Origin: Lates calcarifer
Taxonomy: Eukaryota > Chordata > Actinopteri > Centropomidae
Length of the DNA: 64,000 nucleotides
Direction of reading: 5' to 3'
NCBI RefSeq assembly: GCF_001640805.2
Contig: NC_066851.1
Span: 1,954,014-2,018,013 of the forward strand
A model generated the notes under the pieces. That model saw nothing but the letters and a program-made list of their open reading frames with translations. It was not told the DNA's origin and did no database searches. Each line of letters opens with the position of its first letter. The stretch's first letter is position 1. This document shows, piece by piece, positions 1 to 10,442 of the stretch. Both the position numbers and the translations under genes were made by a program.

Positions 1-495
1 AGATGAGGACACTGGACAAACTGCTGGATATTATGGACAATGCCAGCCACCCTCTGCACACCGTCATCAGCAACCAGAGGAGCCTGTTCAGCGAGAGACT
101 GCTCCTGCCCAAGTGTAGGACCAACAGACTGAAGAACTCCTTTGTCCACCATGCCATCACTCTATAACTCCTCACCTGGGGGGAGGAGGAGATAGGGTAG
201 GGTATGGAGGACAGAAGGGAGTGGTAGCCCCCCTTAAAGTGCAATAACCCACCTGGACACTCAAGTAATATACAGTTCAGCATATTTATATTTATTTATG
301 TCAATGCCATACAGAGTCCAGTCACCCTTAATTCTATTCTATTTATATTCTTTTGCTATTCTATTTATATTCTGTGTCGTTTGCTAACTGTCCTGCATGC
401 TGCCCTGTCTTTTGTTCACAAACTGTTGTTGTACTGACCTGTGTGATGTGTTCTGTCTGTATTGTAAAGTCCGTTTAAGTCTAAGTCTAAGTCTA
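1..495 (+). mobile_element. 3' end of a non-LTR retrotransposon (LINE), 5'-truncated by the window edge
   Basis: The segment begins inside a reading frame that looks like the extreme C-terminus of an L2/CR1/Rex-type LINE protein and stops at 165-167. About 310 bases of 3' UTR follow. The copy ends in a short repeated tail of TAAGTC units at about 477-495, which fits the microsatellite-like tails of this LINE class rather than a poly(A) tail. The clade is inferred from the tail and protein style only. The upstream part of the element lies outside the window. Confidence 0.55.
3..167 (+). pseudogene. LINE ORF2 C-terminal fragment (partial, no start in window)
   Basis: The frame starting at base 3 is open for 54 codons and stops with TAA at 165-167. 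The peptide carries the HPLH motif, then a serine/arginine stretch ending SERLLLPKC, then RLKNSFV and ITL just before the stop. That order (HPLH, S-x-R-LL-P-x-C, R-x-x-SF-P-x-A-I) is typical of the last residues of fish L2/Rex-like LINE polyproteins downstream of the reverse transcriptase thumb. No catalytic motif lies in this part. The fragment is likely non-functional on its own. It could be the end of a longer element extending left of the window. Confidence 0.5.
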
Positions 496-502
496 TTCTT
501 TA

Positions 503-769
503 CCCCCCCCCCCCCCTTCTCAACCCAACCGGTTGAGGCAGATGGCCGCCCACCCTGAGTCTGGTTCTGCTCGAGGTTTCTGCCTCTTAAAGAAAGTTTT
601 TTCTTGCCACTGTCTCCTAGTGCTGCTCATGGTGGGATCTGTTGGGTCTCTCTCTGTAAATACCTATTTTAAAGAGTACGGTCTAGACCTGCTCTATATG
701 AAAAGTGCCTTGAGATGACTTTTGTTGTGATATGGTGCTATATAAATAAAACTGAATTGAATTGAATTG
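503..769 (+). repeat. Teleost short interspersed repeat, copy A (C-run head, GAATT tail)
   Basis: A run of 14 C (503-516) is followed by a body containing GAGGCAGATGGCCGCCCACC, then TATATAAATAAAACTGAATT and a tail of TGAAT units. This is a very common teleost repeat, usually seen as a SINE or LINE-derived 3' end. Copy B at 23841-24115 matches closely over the same length. No clear target duplication was found. Confidence 0.65.
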
Positions 770-2939
770 GATAAAAGAAAGAACTGAGGTGGTGGCAGCT
801 GGTTCATGGCGCTCACATAAAAATAATGACATCACGGTCACCTATCCATCCCGTGGATGTCAATCAACAGCAGTTATTAGCAAATAATGACGCAATTTCA
901 AATGGGGTTTCATGAACAGTCAGTGCCATCGGTAACAAAGACAGAAAGAAATGACTGAGTTTTAGCTGTTTGCTCATCCCATATAAACAAAGCATGAGCC
1001 AATATTTGTTAGAAGAATAAGTAATATGCTGTTTTGCCACTGGCATTTTGTTGAAGCTACAGTCAGTGGTTGCTTGCAACAGACAGCACAAACTCTCTGT
1101 TTACTCAGAGCCAGACCCATAAGCCTTGTTGGAATATATCAGCTATATGATATCTGGAAATCATCACAGTGTTTCCTCTACAATTTTCTGGTGAGACTGG
1201 AATAATGGTGTGTTAAATGGTAAGCCAACGCTATATATAATGATATAGATACAATGATGGTAGCTGTACCGTAATTGACCCCTCCCTAAATCCTGCCCCT
1301 TGAACGAAGACTGGCCAATCATAGAGTAGCATCGGCCAGCTCTGATCAGGGACCGACAACTACGTGGCTGTCGTTCATTGACTCTCATGCAATCCTTTCA
1401 GATTTTCATCATTTTCAGGCTGGTTTTGTGGATTTCCAGCTAGTCGTGGTTAAATGTTGTGCCTGGGCCATGTCTAACAGTGACACTTGTTACACTGAGC
1501 GGTTGGAAAGAGATATATGCTTCTTCCCCTTTCTAAAACCTTTTTTTTTTTTTTTCAAAGATTGGATTATATTTAAACAGGTGCAGTTTAAACAGTGCAG
1601 TTAGTAACAGTGTGGGTGCCATGCTAGCTTCAACAGCTTAATGGACCAGCAGTGGCTAGCAACAAAGCAACAGGGTTTATCAGGGTCCACTAGTCTTTAC
1701 TGCTCTCCTTGACATTAGCCAAGGAATCATTGTTAGGTGTGACAGATGTGTTATCAATACACCACAGTAAATTCAGGAATACAGTAGCATCAATACAATT
1801 TTCAGCCAGCTCAAGCACGTCATTCCACCGAACACATCCAACCCCTGCATGTAGTTAGTGTCACTCCCATAATAAGCTAATGTGAGTCCTAACAGCCTGA
1901 GCACAGCCACAATCACAGTGACAGGATCATCCCATATTGTCATAATCACAGCAACAACCTGTCTCAGTCAGCCTTGGCAGTGTTTTGTTATAGCCTAATA
2001 ACACAGAGTAGACAGCTGGTTAACCAGCAACATAAGTCTCAGTTGTGTATCTACCTGCAATGATACATAATGTGCCTGAGCAGCCACAGCTTAGGGTGCA
2101 CCAACCCACAGCTGTGGTTGTGGTCACAACCAGCTGTGGTCTACTTATTATAATAGAGCTCAGCCTCTATGGACCAGAGGGACTACAGCACTTAATATGA
2201 GGGAACATGTGAGGTACAGTGTGGCTGAAGATTTGAATGAATGAAAGAAGTGGAAACACTGATGGGGGTGGATGCCTACCTGTAGAAGATATGCTGTCCT
2301 TCATAGATTATTAGATGGCATAAATGGTTGCTCTCATGTGGCTTTTTGAGATTATCTGTAATGAATGATGGACCTCAGAACTTGAGACACATAGCAAATT
2401 CCACATTTTCAAAACATGATTTGAATTTAGAATTGTCAATCTAAGATCTTTAGGCAACATTAACTTTGCCACTGATCAATGATTAGCTTAGCTAACAATA
2501 AGAAATGCTAAAGCACCTATGAATGACAAAGGCAGATGTTTTTTTTAAAGATTGAACTTTCAATGGACCACACAGAGTTCTGTATCAATTTGACAGTCTT
2601 CACTGAACTTGCCACACATAGTTTTCAGAGAGTCAGAAAATGCACTGTTTGTTCATTTTTTATTTCAGTCTATATAATGATTGAAATTTCAGCTATTGCA
2701 ATGATGATGATAAGTACTGCTGTGATGAAAAAAATGTGAGATGCATTACTTTATTCAACAGACGTTTTTCATTTTTCATGCTGTGTGAAATTTCGAGCCC
2801 CAAATTAAGAGAGAATCACACAGTACTGTAATCACTAAAGGGATAAAACATTCACAAAAGTCACAGCAACACAAAAGGTGGTAGGAACAGATGACAATTA
2901 TATAAATAATAATATGTACAAATAGTTATAATTATGATA
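770..2939. other. Non-coding stretch, no gene recognised
   Basis: Only short chance frames are present. Visible local features are a T-run near 1541-1555 and a GC-balanced hairpin at 2106-2139. No repeat family or exon-like structure was recognised. Confidence 0.6.
2106..2139. repeat. Short near-perfect hairpin
   Basis: The left arm CCACAGCTG-TG-GTTGTG pairs with the right arm CACAACCAGCTGTGG. A 2-base loop separates them, and two unpaired bases lie in the left arm. The hairpin is isolated, without flanking genes. It could be the core of a decayed MITE or chance. Confidence 0.5.
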
Positions 2940-3275
2940 TACACCGATCAGCCATAACATTAGAACCACTGACAGCTGAAGTGAATAACATTCATCATCT
3001 CTTTACAATACAATGTTCTGCTGAGGAACTTCATTCATCTGGATGTTACTTTGTCATGTACCATCCACCTACACATTGTTTTAGACCAAGCACACACCCC
3101 AATGGCAACAACACTCCCCAGTGTCAGGGGCCTCCCCCAGCAGGATAATGTTCCAGACACTACAGGAGACCTTCAGAGATCCCATGTCCAAGCCCCAACA
3201 GGTCAGAGCTGTTTTGCCAGTATGAGGGGGACCTAGGCAATATTAGGCAGGTCCCACAGGCCCTATCGGTTAATA
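2940..3275 (+). mobile_element. Tc1/mariner-like transposon relic, copy 1
   Basis: The left end reads TACACCGATCAGCCATAACA, the typical fish Tc1-like terminal sequence, preceded by TA. The body jumps straight to sequence resembling the last third of a Tc1 transposase gene: the segment around 3014-3060, the CAGCAGGATAATG motif (3140-3152), and GTCAGAGCTGTTTTGCCAGTATGAGGGGGA (3202-3231). Most of the transposase, including its DNA-binding domains, is missing. The right end lacks a matching inverted terminus and instead reads AATATTAGGCAGGTCCCACA, shared in inverted form with copy 2. The copy is non-autonomous and inactive. Confidence 0.65.
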
Positions 3276-4374
3276 TTGCTTAAATATAGAATTGATTGCA
3301 TAATGCACACTTGTGATATAAGGGTATAATATTATGAAATACAATGTGCATGATACAGTGTAACATAATCATATGCTTATATCAACCAAAAAATTCTACC
3401 TCCCAAAGATTATTTTTGTGAAACCTTTCATAACCTTCAGGAACCTTTAGGGAACATTCCCTGAAGATTTGCTGGGGCTGCACAGTTTTTACACACAATG
3501 TAGACCACAAAGCTACAATGCTACAACACAGTGGTTATTGATGTCCTCAACAACCACTGTCTGTCAATCTGTGTTCTCACCTGCCTGAACATCATTCTGT
3601 GAGTCTTGTGCACCGCAAAGGCACCCCTCACCCCCCTCGGACACAAAATGACTTTGTTACTCTAATGAGAGTAAATGTCTGCTACATTTTTTGTATGAGG
3701 TACACTGATTCAAACACCACCACAACACCTAGAGCAAACCCTGCTCTGCGCTACATCCTTGGCATATATTCACAGCCAGTCTCCATCCTAACAACCTACA
3801 CTATCCCTGAACCCATAAAGGTTCAGCTCCACAGTCAGCTATTCTCCCACTCTACAGTATCTCTCACATTAAGCATCCCAGCATGCTCTGTGGGCAGCCA
3901 GGTGCAGGTCCATAACACTGTATTAAGGTGGCAGTAGTGCACAGGATTATACCATTTGTCCCAGACAGGGAGAATTCACTATGTCAAAGTAAGATACTCA
4001 TAAAGCCTTGGAGGCCATTGACTCTAATTCATAAATCACACCACTCTGACCCTGGGGGGCACACAGAAAAGTGTTGGTGCTTCCTCAAATCTGTGTGTTT
4101 TGTTGAAGCCCCAGGTGAGGATATGATTTTAATAGCCAAACACCCTGAAAACATTGTGTCGACCCTGCTACATTTTTCATCCTCGCATCCAAGTACATAA
4201 TTTGCCTATCATGCATTGCTGCAGACATCCATCCGAGCCCACACTCCTGTGCTGTGCCTCGACCTTTGAGCACACAGTGCTGCTGCATATCCTCTGCATC
4301 TTTTACTATTAATAGAGGAACAGATCGCAGACAGACAGCACTGGAGACAACAAAGAGGTTTTTGTCAGGACTTG

Positions 4375-4408
4375 TGGGTGGGGGGTGGTGGTAGGGGGGG
4401 TGGGGGTG
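4375..4408 (+). other. G-rich tract, possible G-quadruplex
   Basis: Several G-runs of 5 to 8 bases are separated by one to a few bases, which fits the usual quadruplex pattern on the + strand. No gene context is seen. Confidence 0.4.
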
Positions 4409-4934
4409 ACAGGCAGTTCAGTCAGTGTTGGGTTTCTTTAATGAGGGTAAGGCTCAGTCAGGGGTGGATTGTCAAGCAAGAAAAAAAATCCCTCAATCTT
4501 CCATCTGTTTGGGTAATTTTTTCTGGGAGGAGACACATGGAGAGAAAGACAACGCATTGAGAAAACCATTCCATATTTTCTCTTATCACAGGCTGAATTT
4601 AAAATGATGAAATTTGCATTTTTGAGACACTGACTATTGATCAATAGTTAATATGCCTACAAAACAGACAAATATTCTTAGTCAAAATATATTCTTGAGA
4701 GTACAAATTCAGTTAAGCAGGTATCTGTGCAACTTGACCGGCTCTTCCTTAAATACTTAAATTAGCTACTTCTGTATGCATTTGCATAATTTTGTTAATA
4801 TTTCTTTTTGTCATCATGGGCTGTTTTAATGACAAACATTGTCACATATCTCAAGCTGCAGTAATAAAATGAATCTGTTGACCACAAGGGTTGAATAGTT
4901 GATGAAGGCGGAGTACTGCTCTGCTTCTACCCCT

Positions 4935-4940
<6 letters not shown>

Positions 4941-4978
<38 letters not shown>
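4941..4978. repeat. (GT)n microsatellite
   Basis: About 19 uninterrupted GT units with imperfect GT-rich flanks on both sides. Confidence 0.95.
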
Positions 4979-4979
<1 letters not shown>

Positions 4980-5566
4980 TGTGTGTGCGTGTCTGTGTGC
5001 ACGTCAAGCAGTATCATGACAATTAGGGCCGCAAAAACAACAAAATCTGAGATTTTGAGAATGTCAAACTTGATTTTTCATCAGTAACCCTGTAGAACTC
5101 AGTTGTAATATTATTACAATAAAGTCAAAAATCATTTAAAGAATGAACTCTGAACTCTGTTTTATAATGCGAAAAAATTAGCTGAATTTTAAGAGCTAAC
5201 CTGTAACCTGATATAGGAATAAACTCACAATATTCCTTTTTTTTTTTTTTTTTGCTTTGTTTTTCTTTTTTCTTCTCTTGAAGTCCAAATATTTCAAGCA
5301 CAAAGTCATAATATATTGAGATGAAACTGCTGAGAATAAACTCAGTATAATATTTGAGTTTAGGATATGATATTTAAACTCTTTTCTCACAAAAGGACGA
5401 ATTTAATTTTCTAACTTTCTTCATAAATTTAAATATTTATATTATTACAACTTTTTAATTAAAGTATTATGACTTTATTTTCAAGTTATCACAATTTGTT
5501 CTCAATATTTTTTTAAGTATTCAGATACGTTGTTGCAGTGTAAAACATCTGTTACATTTTAATGTC

Positions 5567-5571
5567 GTATC
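5567..5571. other. Target site duplication, left copy (GTATC)
   Basis: GTATC directly precedes the TG that starts the first LTR. The same five bases follow the CA that ends the third LTR at 15786-15790. Five-base duplications are typical of Ty3/gypsy integrases. Confidence 0.9.
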
Positions 5572-5741
5572 TGTTATGGTTTGGGTTAGTTTGTCTTTGT
5601 GTTGTGCTTTTTCTCTCTGTTCCCCCTTCCCTTTTTTCTGTTTGGTTGCAGAGCTGGTGTGTTGCTAGGGGTGTGGCTGTCTCCTCCTGTTGGCTGATTA
5701 CACACACCTGTTTCCACTCCGCTCGTTCTCCCTTCGCCTTC

Positions 5742-5781
5742 TTAAGCCCGGCCTTCACCCCAGCCCTTTGCCAGAGTATTC
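5742..5781 (+). promoter_or_regulatory. Predicted core promoter and mRNA 5' end of unit 1
   Basis: TTAAG at 5742-5746 sits about 28 bases before GCCAGAGTATTC (5770-5781). That 12-mer is the exact reverse complement of the primer-binding site at 6042-6053, which predicts that transcripts begin at or very near 5770. The same arrangement recurs in LTR 2 (10613-10652) and LTR 3. The start site is inferred from the self-priming geometry, not measured. Confidence 0.6.
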
Positions 5782-5966
5782 CTTGCTGTATCCAGTGTGC
5801 AAGCTCTCAGCGCTACCTGTGTTTTGGATTCTCCTGTTCTCTGTGGCTACCTGTGTTCTCCAGTGGCAGCGTTTTCTGTTCCTCGTGTCTTCAGTACTTT
5901 CTTTAGTCAGCCAGTTGCCTGCCACGCTGCCTGCCTATTGTTCCTGTGTTTTTTCATCAGTGCCTG

Positions 5967-5972
5967 ATTAAA
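5967..5972 (+). terminator. Poly(A) signal ATTAAA in LTR 1
   Basis: ATTAAA is followed about 25 bases later by a GTGTGTGTG tract, the expected arrangement for a cleavage site. Counterparts lie in LTR 2 (10838-10843) and LTR 3. The copy in the last LTR would end a full transcript. Confidence 0.55.
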
Positions 5973-6041
5973 GAGCCATCTGTTGGTACCTACCTGTGTG
6001 TGTGTTCTCTGCATTGGGGTCCTAAACTAGAGTTCATAACA

Positions 6042-6053
6042 GAATACTCTGGC
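6042..6053 (+). other. Self-priming primer-binding site, unit 1
   Basis: GAATACTCTGGC starts at the first base after the LTR. It is a perfect 12-base reverse complement of 5770-5781 in the LTR, and the match ends exactly at the LTR border. Tf1/sushi elements prime minus-strand synthesis with the folded and cleaved 5' end of their own mRNA instead of a tRNA. The predicted cleavage is between 5781 and 5782. I see no tRNA-type PBS starting with TGG at the LTR border. Confidence 0.85.
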
Positions 6054-6058
6054 CAAGC

Positions 6059-7126
6059 ATGGACCCCGCAGAGATTGAGAGGGTGAGACTCGCTCTCACC
6101 TCTCAAGGAGCACGGGTGGGTCAACATGAGGTTGCTCTGAGGGATATCACGGACAAGCTGCTCCGCCTGGCCTCCAGCATGACCCAACTCGACGCCCGCC
6201 TGGACCAGGTCTCCACACAGCTTACCTCTCTGGCGGCTCCTGTTCCCCCTCCGGCTCCACCAGTCCATCCTCCAGCCCCTACTACTTCTCCAACCCTGCC
6301 CAGCCTTCCTCGTGAGCCCTTTATCCCCACTCCGGTCAGGTATTCAGGAGAAGTAGGGTCTTGTAGTCAGTTTCTCCACCAGTGTTCATTAGTTTTTGAC
6401 CAGCAGCCCTTATCCTACTCAACCGACAGGTCCAAGATCGCTTTTGTTAGCAGCTTACTTTCAGGGAAGGCGTCAGCATGGGCAGTAGCCACAGCTAATG
6501 CTAACTCACCTGCTTGGCAAACATACCATTCTTTTTGCTGTGAGTTCCGTAGAGTTTTCGACCACCCACTCCGGGGCAAGGTAGCTGGTAACCGGCTACT
6601 CTCCCTACGTCAGGGATCCCTCACTGTAGCTGCCTATTCAGTAGATTTCCGCATTCTCGCTGCCGAGTGTGGGTGGGATGAAGGGGCTTTACAAGGGTTA
6701 TTTCTGCGAGGGCTCAGTGAGGAACTCAAAGATGAACTTGCTTCTCGGGATGAGACCTCTTCTCTGGAGGAGCTAATCTCCTTGGCTATCCGTTTGGACA
6801 ATCGCCTTAGCGAGAGACGCAGGGAAAGGGCAGTCAGAATTAGGGCCCCTTCCCTTCGATCAAAGTCCCCTCGACCCTCTGGTCCCATGGTACCTTGCCC
6901 TCCTCCGGAGCCACCTTCTGCCTGTACATCTCCCCCAGCTGCCTCTTCCTCCCCCTGCAGAGAGGAGCCTATGCAGTTGGGGAGGATGAGACTCACCCCC
7001 ACTGAACGTCAACGCCGCTTCCTCCAGAGACTGTGCCTCTACTGTGGTGGTGAGGGTCATGTCCTCGCTCTCTGTCCCTTACGACCAAAAGATTTGGCTC
7101 ATCAACCTCTAGGGGAACGTTGGTGA
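6059..7126 (+). CDS. gag: Gag polyprotein, unit 1 (355 aa)
   Basis: Structural capsid protein that assembles the retrotransposon particle and packages RNA. Residues about 1-60 are rich in heptad-like leucines and probably form a coiled coil. A proline-rich linker (61-90) follows, then the capsid-like domain at about 90-250 with [20 protein letters not shown] near 167-186. A basic/proline-rich segment leads to one CCHC zinc knuckle (C326, C329, H334, C339). The ATG at 6059 lies only 17 bases after the LTR. It is the first ATG in the predicted transcript and has a strong context (A at -3, G at +4). The frame ends at TGA 7124-7126, inside the start of the pol frame. The protein is identical to the second copy. 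No disruption is seen. Confidence 0.93.
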   Translation: MDPAEIERVRLALTSQGARVGQHEVALRDITDKLLRLASSMTQLDARLDQVSTQLTSLAAPVPPPAPPVHPPAPTTSPTLPSLPREPFIPTPVRYSGEVGSCSQFLHQCSLVFDQQPLSYSTDRSKIAFVSSLLSGKASAWAVATANANSPAWQTYHSFCCEFRRVFDHPLRGKVAGNRLLSLRQGSLTVAAYSVDFRILAAECGWDEGALQGLFLRGLSEELKDELASRDETSSLEELISLAIRLDNRLSERRRERAVRIRAPSLRSKSPRPSGPMVPCPPPEPPSACTSPPAASSSPCREEPMQLGRMRLTPTERQRRFLQRLCLYCGGEGHVLALCPLRPKDLAHQPLGERW

Positions 7127-10100
7127 GCCGAACCTCTGCTGTTCCCCCATCCTCCAAACGCTTTTCTCTGAAAGGGACTGTTTCCTGGTCTAAAGAGGGC
7201 ATTCCTCTCCCTGTCCTAGTGGACTCTGGTTCGGACGACAATTTCATAGACTCTGGTATTGTTTCCCGTTTTGACATCCCCTCGGAACCCCTTCCTGAAC
7301 CCAAGGACGTTTTTGCCCTCGATGGTCGCCTTCTGGCCCATGTCACTCTCCGAACTATTCCTGTGTCCCTGCTCCTCTCTGGCAATCATCGAGAGGATAT
7401 TTCCTTTTTCATAATCCCCTCACCATCTTCTTCTTTGGTGTTAGGCCTTCCCTGGCTCAAGCTCCACAACCCACACATAGACTGGTCCACTCCCTCCATT
7501 ACTAATTGGAGTTTATTTTGTCACTCCCACTGTCTCCACTCGGCCATTCCCACCACCATCTCAGCTCCTGGAACCCCTAAACCCATAGATCTTTCCTCAG
7601 TTCCCCAGCAGTATCATGACCTCCAGGAGGTGTTCAGCAGGGACCGGGCTCAATCTCTGCCTCCTCATAGACCTTATGACTGCAGTATTGATCTGCTCCC
7701 TGGAGCCCCCTATCCATCCAGCAAGCTCTATAACCTCTCCAAGCCTGAAAGGGAGGCTATGGAGACCTACATCTCTGACTCTCTGGCGGCAGGTCTCATC
7801 CGTCCTTCCTCTTCGCCCTTGGGAGCAGGATTTTTTTTTGTAGAAAAGAAGGACAAGACTCTTCGGCCCTGTGTAGACTACAGGGGACTTAATGAGATCA
7901 CTGTAAAGAATAAGTACCCTCTTCCCCTGATCGATTCTGCCTTCGCTTCCCTCCACCAGGCCACCATCTTCACCAAGTTGGATCTACGTAATGCTTACCA
8001 CTTGGTGCGGATCAAGGAGGGGGATGAATGGAAGACCGGATTCAACACTCCTCTCGGTCATTTTGAGTACCTTGTCATGCCTTTTGGGTTAACCAACGCA
8101 CCTGCTGTCTTCCAATGTCTCATCAACGATGTCCTCCGTGATATGCTCAACCGGTTTGTTTTTGTCTACCTGGATGACATTTTGATTTTCTCCCGCACCC
8201 CTGATGAACATGTACAACACGTCCGGCTAGTTTTGCAAAGACTTTTGGAGAACCGTCTTTTTGTTAAAGCCGAGAAGTGTGAGTTTCATGTCCCCTCAGT
8301 CAGTTTCCTGGGCTTTGTGGTGGAAAAAGGGCAGGTCAGGTCTGACCCTGCCAAGATTAAGGCAGTGGTTGAATGGCCCACTCCCACCGACAGGAAGCAA
8401 CTACAGCGGTATCTTGGGTTCGCTAATTTCTACCGCAGATTCATTCGCGATTACAGTAGAGTGGCTGCACCTCTTACTAAGTTAACCTCTGTCAAATCAC
8501 CTTTTGTTTGGTCCCCTGCGGCTGAGGCCGCTTTTGCTAAGTTAAAGAGTTTATTTTCCTCTGCTCCCGTGTTGTGTCACCCTGATCCCTCTGTCCAGTT
8601 TGTTGTAGAGGTTGATGCCTCGGACTCTGGTGTGGGAGCGGTCCTGTCTCAACGATCCACCTCTGACCAGAAACTCCACCCCTGTGCGTTCTTCTCCCGC
8701 CGTCTCACTCCTGCGGAGAGGAACTATGATGTGGGGAATCGGGAGCTGCTGGCAGTGGTGCTGGCCCTCCAGGAGTGGAGGCACTGGCTGGAGGGTTCTA
8801 CACACCCTTTTATTGTTTGGACTGACCATAAGAACCTGTCTTACCTCCGTTCTGCCCGCAGACTCAACTCCCGCCAGGCTCGGTGGGCTTTGTTCCTGGG
8901 CCGTTTTAACTTCACCCTCACCTACCGGCCAGGCTCCAGGAACGCCAAGCCTGATGCCCTCTCTCGCCAGTTCTCTTCCCCCGTTGAAGGTCCTGCGGTG
9001 GACACCATTCTGCCTTCCTCCTGTGTGGTGGGAGCTGCCAGGTGGGAGATTGAGCAGCTGGTCCAGGAGGCCCTGTCTGATCATCCTACCCCGGAGGGTG
9101 GTCCTCCCAACCGCCTGTTTGTCCCAGAGCCTGTCCGTTCCCCTGTGCTCCAGTGGGGGCACTCCTCCAAGGTGGCATGCCATCCTGGGTTTCACCGGAC
9201 CCTGGCTCTGCTTCGTCAGCGTTTCTGGTGGCCCTCCATGTCCGCTGACACTAAGGAGTTCGTCTCTGCCTGCTCAGTCTGTGCCCGGAACAAGTCTTCT
9301 CATCGTGCTCCTGCTGGTCTCCTACGCCCTCTTCCCATACCCCATCGTCCCTGGTCTCACATTGCCGTGGACTTCGTCACTGGACTGCCACCATCTGATG
9401 GTAACAACACCATTCTCACTGTTATTGACCGATTCTCCAAGTCTGTCCATTTTATCCCGCTCTCTAAACTTCCCTCTGCCCTAGAGACTGCTAATCTACT
9501 CATTCAGCATGTGTTCAGGCTTCATGGAATCCCCCAGGACATCGTCTCCGACAGAGGACCTCAGTTTTCCTCCAGAGTTTGGCAGGCTTTTTGCCGAGCT
9601 GTGGGGGCTACAGCCAGTCTATCCTCTGGTTACCATCCCCAGACTAATGGCCAGACTGAGCGGGCCAACCAGGATCTGGAGGCAGCCCTTCGCTGTGTTG
9701 CCTCTAATCACCCAGTCTCCTGGTCTTCCCACCTTCCCTGGATCGAATACGCTCACAACTCCCTGGTCAGCTCAGCCACAGGTATGTCTCCTTTTATGGC
9801 TGCTAATGGCTTTCAGCCTCCTCTCTTCCCTGCTCAGGAGACCGAAGTGGCAGTTCCCTCGGTGCAGGCGCACCTCCAGCGTGCCCGCCAAGTCTGGCGT
9901 GAAGCCCAAGCAGCTCTAGCCCGTACTGCGGCTCGGAACCAGAGGTTGGCTGATCGTCACCGCACTCCTGCTCCCCTGTATCAACCCGGCCAGAAGGTCT
10001 GGCTTTCCACCCGTGATCTTCCTCTCAGGTCTGACTCCCGCAAACTCTCCCCCAGATACATCGGCCCATACACTATCGACCGCATCATCAACCCCAGTGT

Positions 10101-10431
10101 GGTGAGACTCCAGTTGCCCCCCTCCCTCAATATCCACCCGTCTTTTCATGTCTCCCTGCTCAAGCCTGTCTCTACCAGTCCTCTGTGCCCTCCGGCCGAA
10201 CCCCCTCCACCCCCCCGGATCATCGATGACCACCCTGCGTTCACTGTCCGGCAGCTGTTGGATGTGCGGAAGCGGGGTCGGGGCTTTCAATACCTGGTGG
10301 ACTGGGAGGGGTACGGGCCAGAGGAACGTTCCTGGATCACTCGCTCACTCATCCTGGACCCTGAACTCATTAATGACTTTTACACCAGGCATCCCGACAA
10401 GCCTGGTAGGCCGCCAGGAGGCGTCCGTTGA
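7054..10431 (+). CDS. pol: Pol polyprotein, unit 1: protease-RT-RNase H-integrase-chromodomain
   Basis: Enzymatic polyprotein for replication and integration. The frame is -1 relative to gag and open from 7054, overlapping gag by 73 bases. It has no early ATG, so expression as a Gag-Pol fusion by frameshifting is inferred. Residues are numbered from the TTG at 7120 (1103 aa from there). Aspartic protease: DSG at 35-37. Reverse transcriptase: about 228-405, with YLDD at 350-353. RNase H: D499, E542, D569. Integrase zinc finger: H688, H692, C718, C721. Integrase catalytic D751, D811 and E847, with the family's 35-residue spacing between the last two. GPY/F motif: 982-984. C-terminal chromodomain: about 1040-1092, containing [16 protein letters not shown], which in chromoviruses steers insertion towards marked chromatin. 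All recognised catalytic residues are present. The stop codon at 10429-10431 overlaps the purine primer. Confidence 0.93.
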   Translation, partial: GSCPRSLSLTTKRFGSSTSRGTLVSRTSAVPPSSKRFSLKGTVSWSKEGIPLPVLVDSGSDDNFIDSGIVSRFDIPSEPLPEPKDVFALDGRLLAHVTLRTIPVSLLLSGNHREDISFFIIPSPSSSLVLGLPWLKLHNPHIDWSTPSITNWSLFCHSHCLHSAIPTTISAPGTPKPIDLSSVPQQYHDLQEVFSRDRAQSLPPHRPYDCSIDLLPGAPYPSSKLYNLSKPEREAMETYISDSLAAGLIRPSSSPLGAGFFFVEKKDKTLRPCVDYRGLNEITVKNKYPLPLIDSAFASLHQATIFTKLDLRNAYHLVRIKEGDEWKTGFNTPLGHFEYLVMPFGLTNAPAVFQCLINDVLRDMLNRFVFVYLDDILIFSRTPDEHVQHVRLVLQRLLENRLFVKAEKCEFHVPSVSFLGFVVEKGQVRSDPAKIKAVVEWPTPTDRKQLQRYLGFANFYRRFIRDYSRVAAPLTKLTSVKSPFVWSPAAEAAFAKLKSLFSSAPVLCHPDPSVQFVVEVDASDSGVGAVLSQRSTSDQKLHPCAFFSRRLTPAERNYDVGNRELLAVVLALQEWRHWLEGSTHPFIVWTDHKNLSYLRSARRLNSRQARWALFLGRFNFTLTYRPGSRNAKPDALSRQFSSPVEGPAVDTILPSSCVVGAARWEIEQLVQEALSDHPTPEGGPPNRLFVPEPVRSPVLQWGHSSKVACHPGFHRTLALLRQRFWWPSMSADTKEFVSACSVCARNKSSHRAPAGLLRPLPIPHRPWSHIAVDFVTGLPPSDGNNTILTVIDRFSKSVHFIPLSKLPSALETANLLIQHVFRLHGIPQDIVSDRGPQFSSRVWQAFCRAVGATASLSSGYHPQTNGQTERANQDLEAALRCVASNHPVSWSSHLPWIEYAHNSLVSSATGMSPFMAANGFQPPLFPAQETEVAVPSVQAHLQRARQVWREAQAALARTAARNQRLADRHRTPAPLYQPGQKVWLSTRDLPLRSDSRKLSPRYIGPYTIDRIINPSVVRLQLPPSLNIHPSFHVSLLKPVSTSPLCPPAEPPPPPRIIDDHPAFTVRQLLDVRKRGRGFQYLVDWEGYGPEERSWITRSLILDPELINDFYTRHPDKPGRPPGGVR

Positions 10432-10439
10432 GGGGGGGG
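10430..10439 (+). other. Polypurine tract, unit 1
   Basis: GAGGGGGGGG lies three bases (TAC) before LTR 2 and would prime plus-strand synthesis. It overlaps the last two bases of the pol stop codon TGA. Confidence 0.8.
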
Positions 10440-10442
10440 TAC

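Larger units (their letters stand above)
3276..5566. other. AT-rich non-coding stretch, no gene recognised
   Basis: The stretch holds a G-rich tract at 4375-4408, a GT microsatellite at 4941-4978 and a T-run at about 5238-5254, otherwise AT-rich sequence. No exon-like or repeat-family signal was recognised. Confidence 0.6.
5572..6041 (+). repeat. LTR 1 (5' LTR), 470 bp
   Basis: The LTR starts TGTTATGG and ends CATAACA, so it has the standard TG...CA ends and the imperfect inverted tips TGTTATG/CATAACA. A TATA-like TTAAG lies at 5742-5746. The predicted transcript start is at about 5770, 28 bases downstream. An ATTAAA poly(A) signal at 5967-5972 is followed by a GT-rich tract. R is therefore about 5770-5990 and U5 about 50 bases. 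No ATG occurs between 5770 and the gag start. It looks identical to LTR 2. Confidence 0.95.

Noticed and set aside
4826..5087. Threonine-histidine and valine-cysteine repeat peptides
   Set aside because: These are translations of the GT microsatellite. The same applies at 17348-17652, 31328-31519, 48835-49134 and 53630-53977.
5562..5971. Open frames inside the LTRs (up to 114 codons)
   Set aside because: They cover LTR regulatory sequence, start outside or at the LTR edge, and show no domain.
6042..6062. tRNA-type primer-binding site beginning TGG after the LTR
   Set aside because: The TGG at 6050-6052 is eight bases from the LTR border, whereas the 12-base self-complementary site starts exactly at the border and recurs in unit 2.
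8551..9195. Long reverse-strand open frame inside pol (214 codons), with similar ones elsewhere in gag and pol
   Set aside because: It is the mirror of GC-rich pol codons, repeats exactly in the second unit and shows no protein motif.
8612..9919. Forward overlapping frames of 290 and 136 codons within pol
   Set aside because: They lie in another frame over the RNase H and integrase region, whose own frame carries all catalytic residues. Composition is low-complexity.
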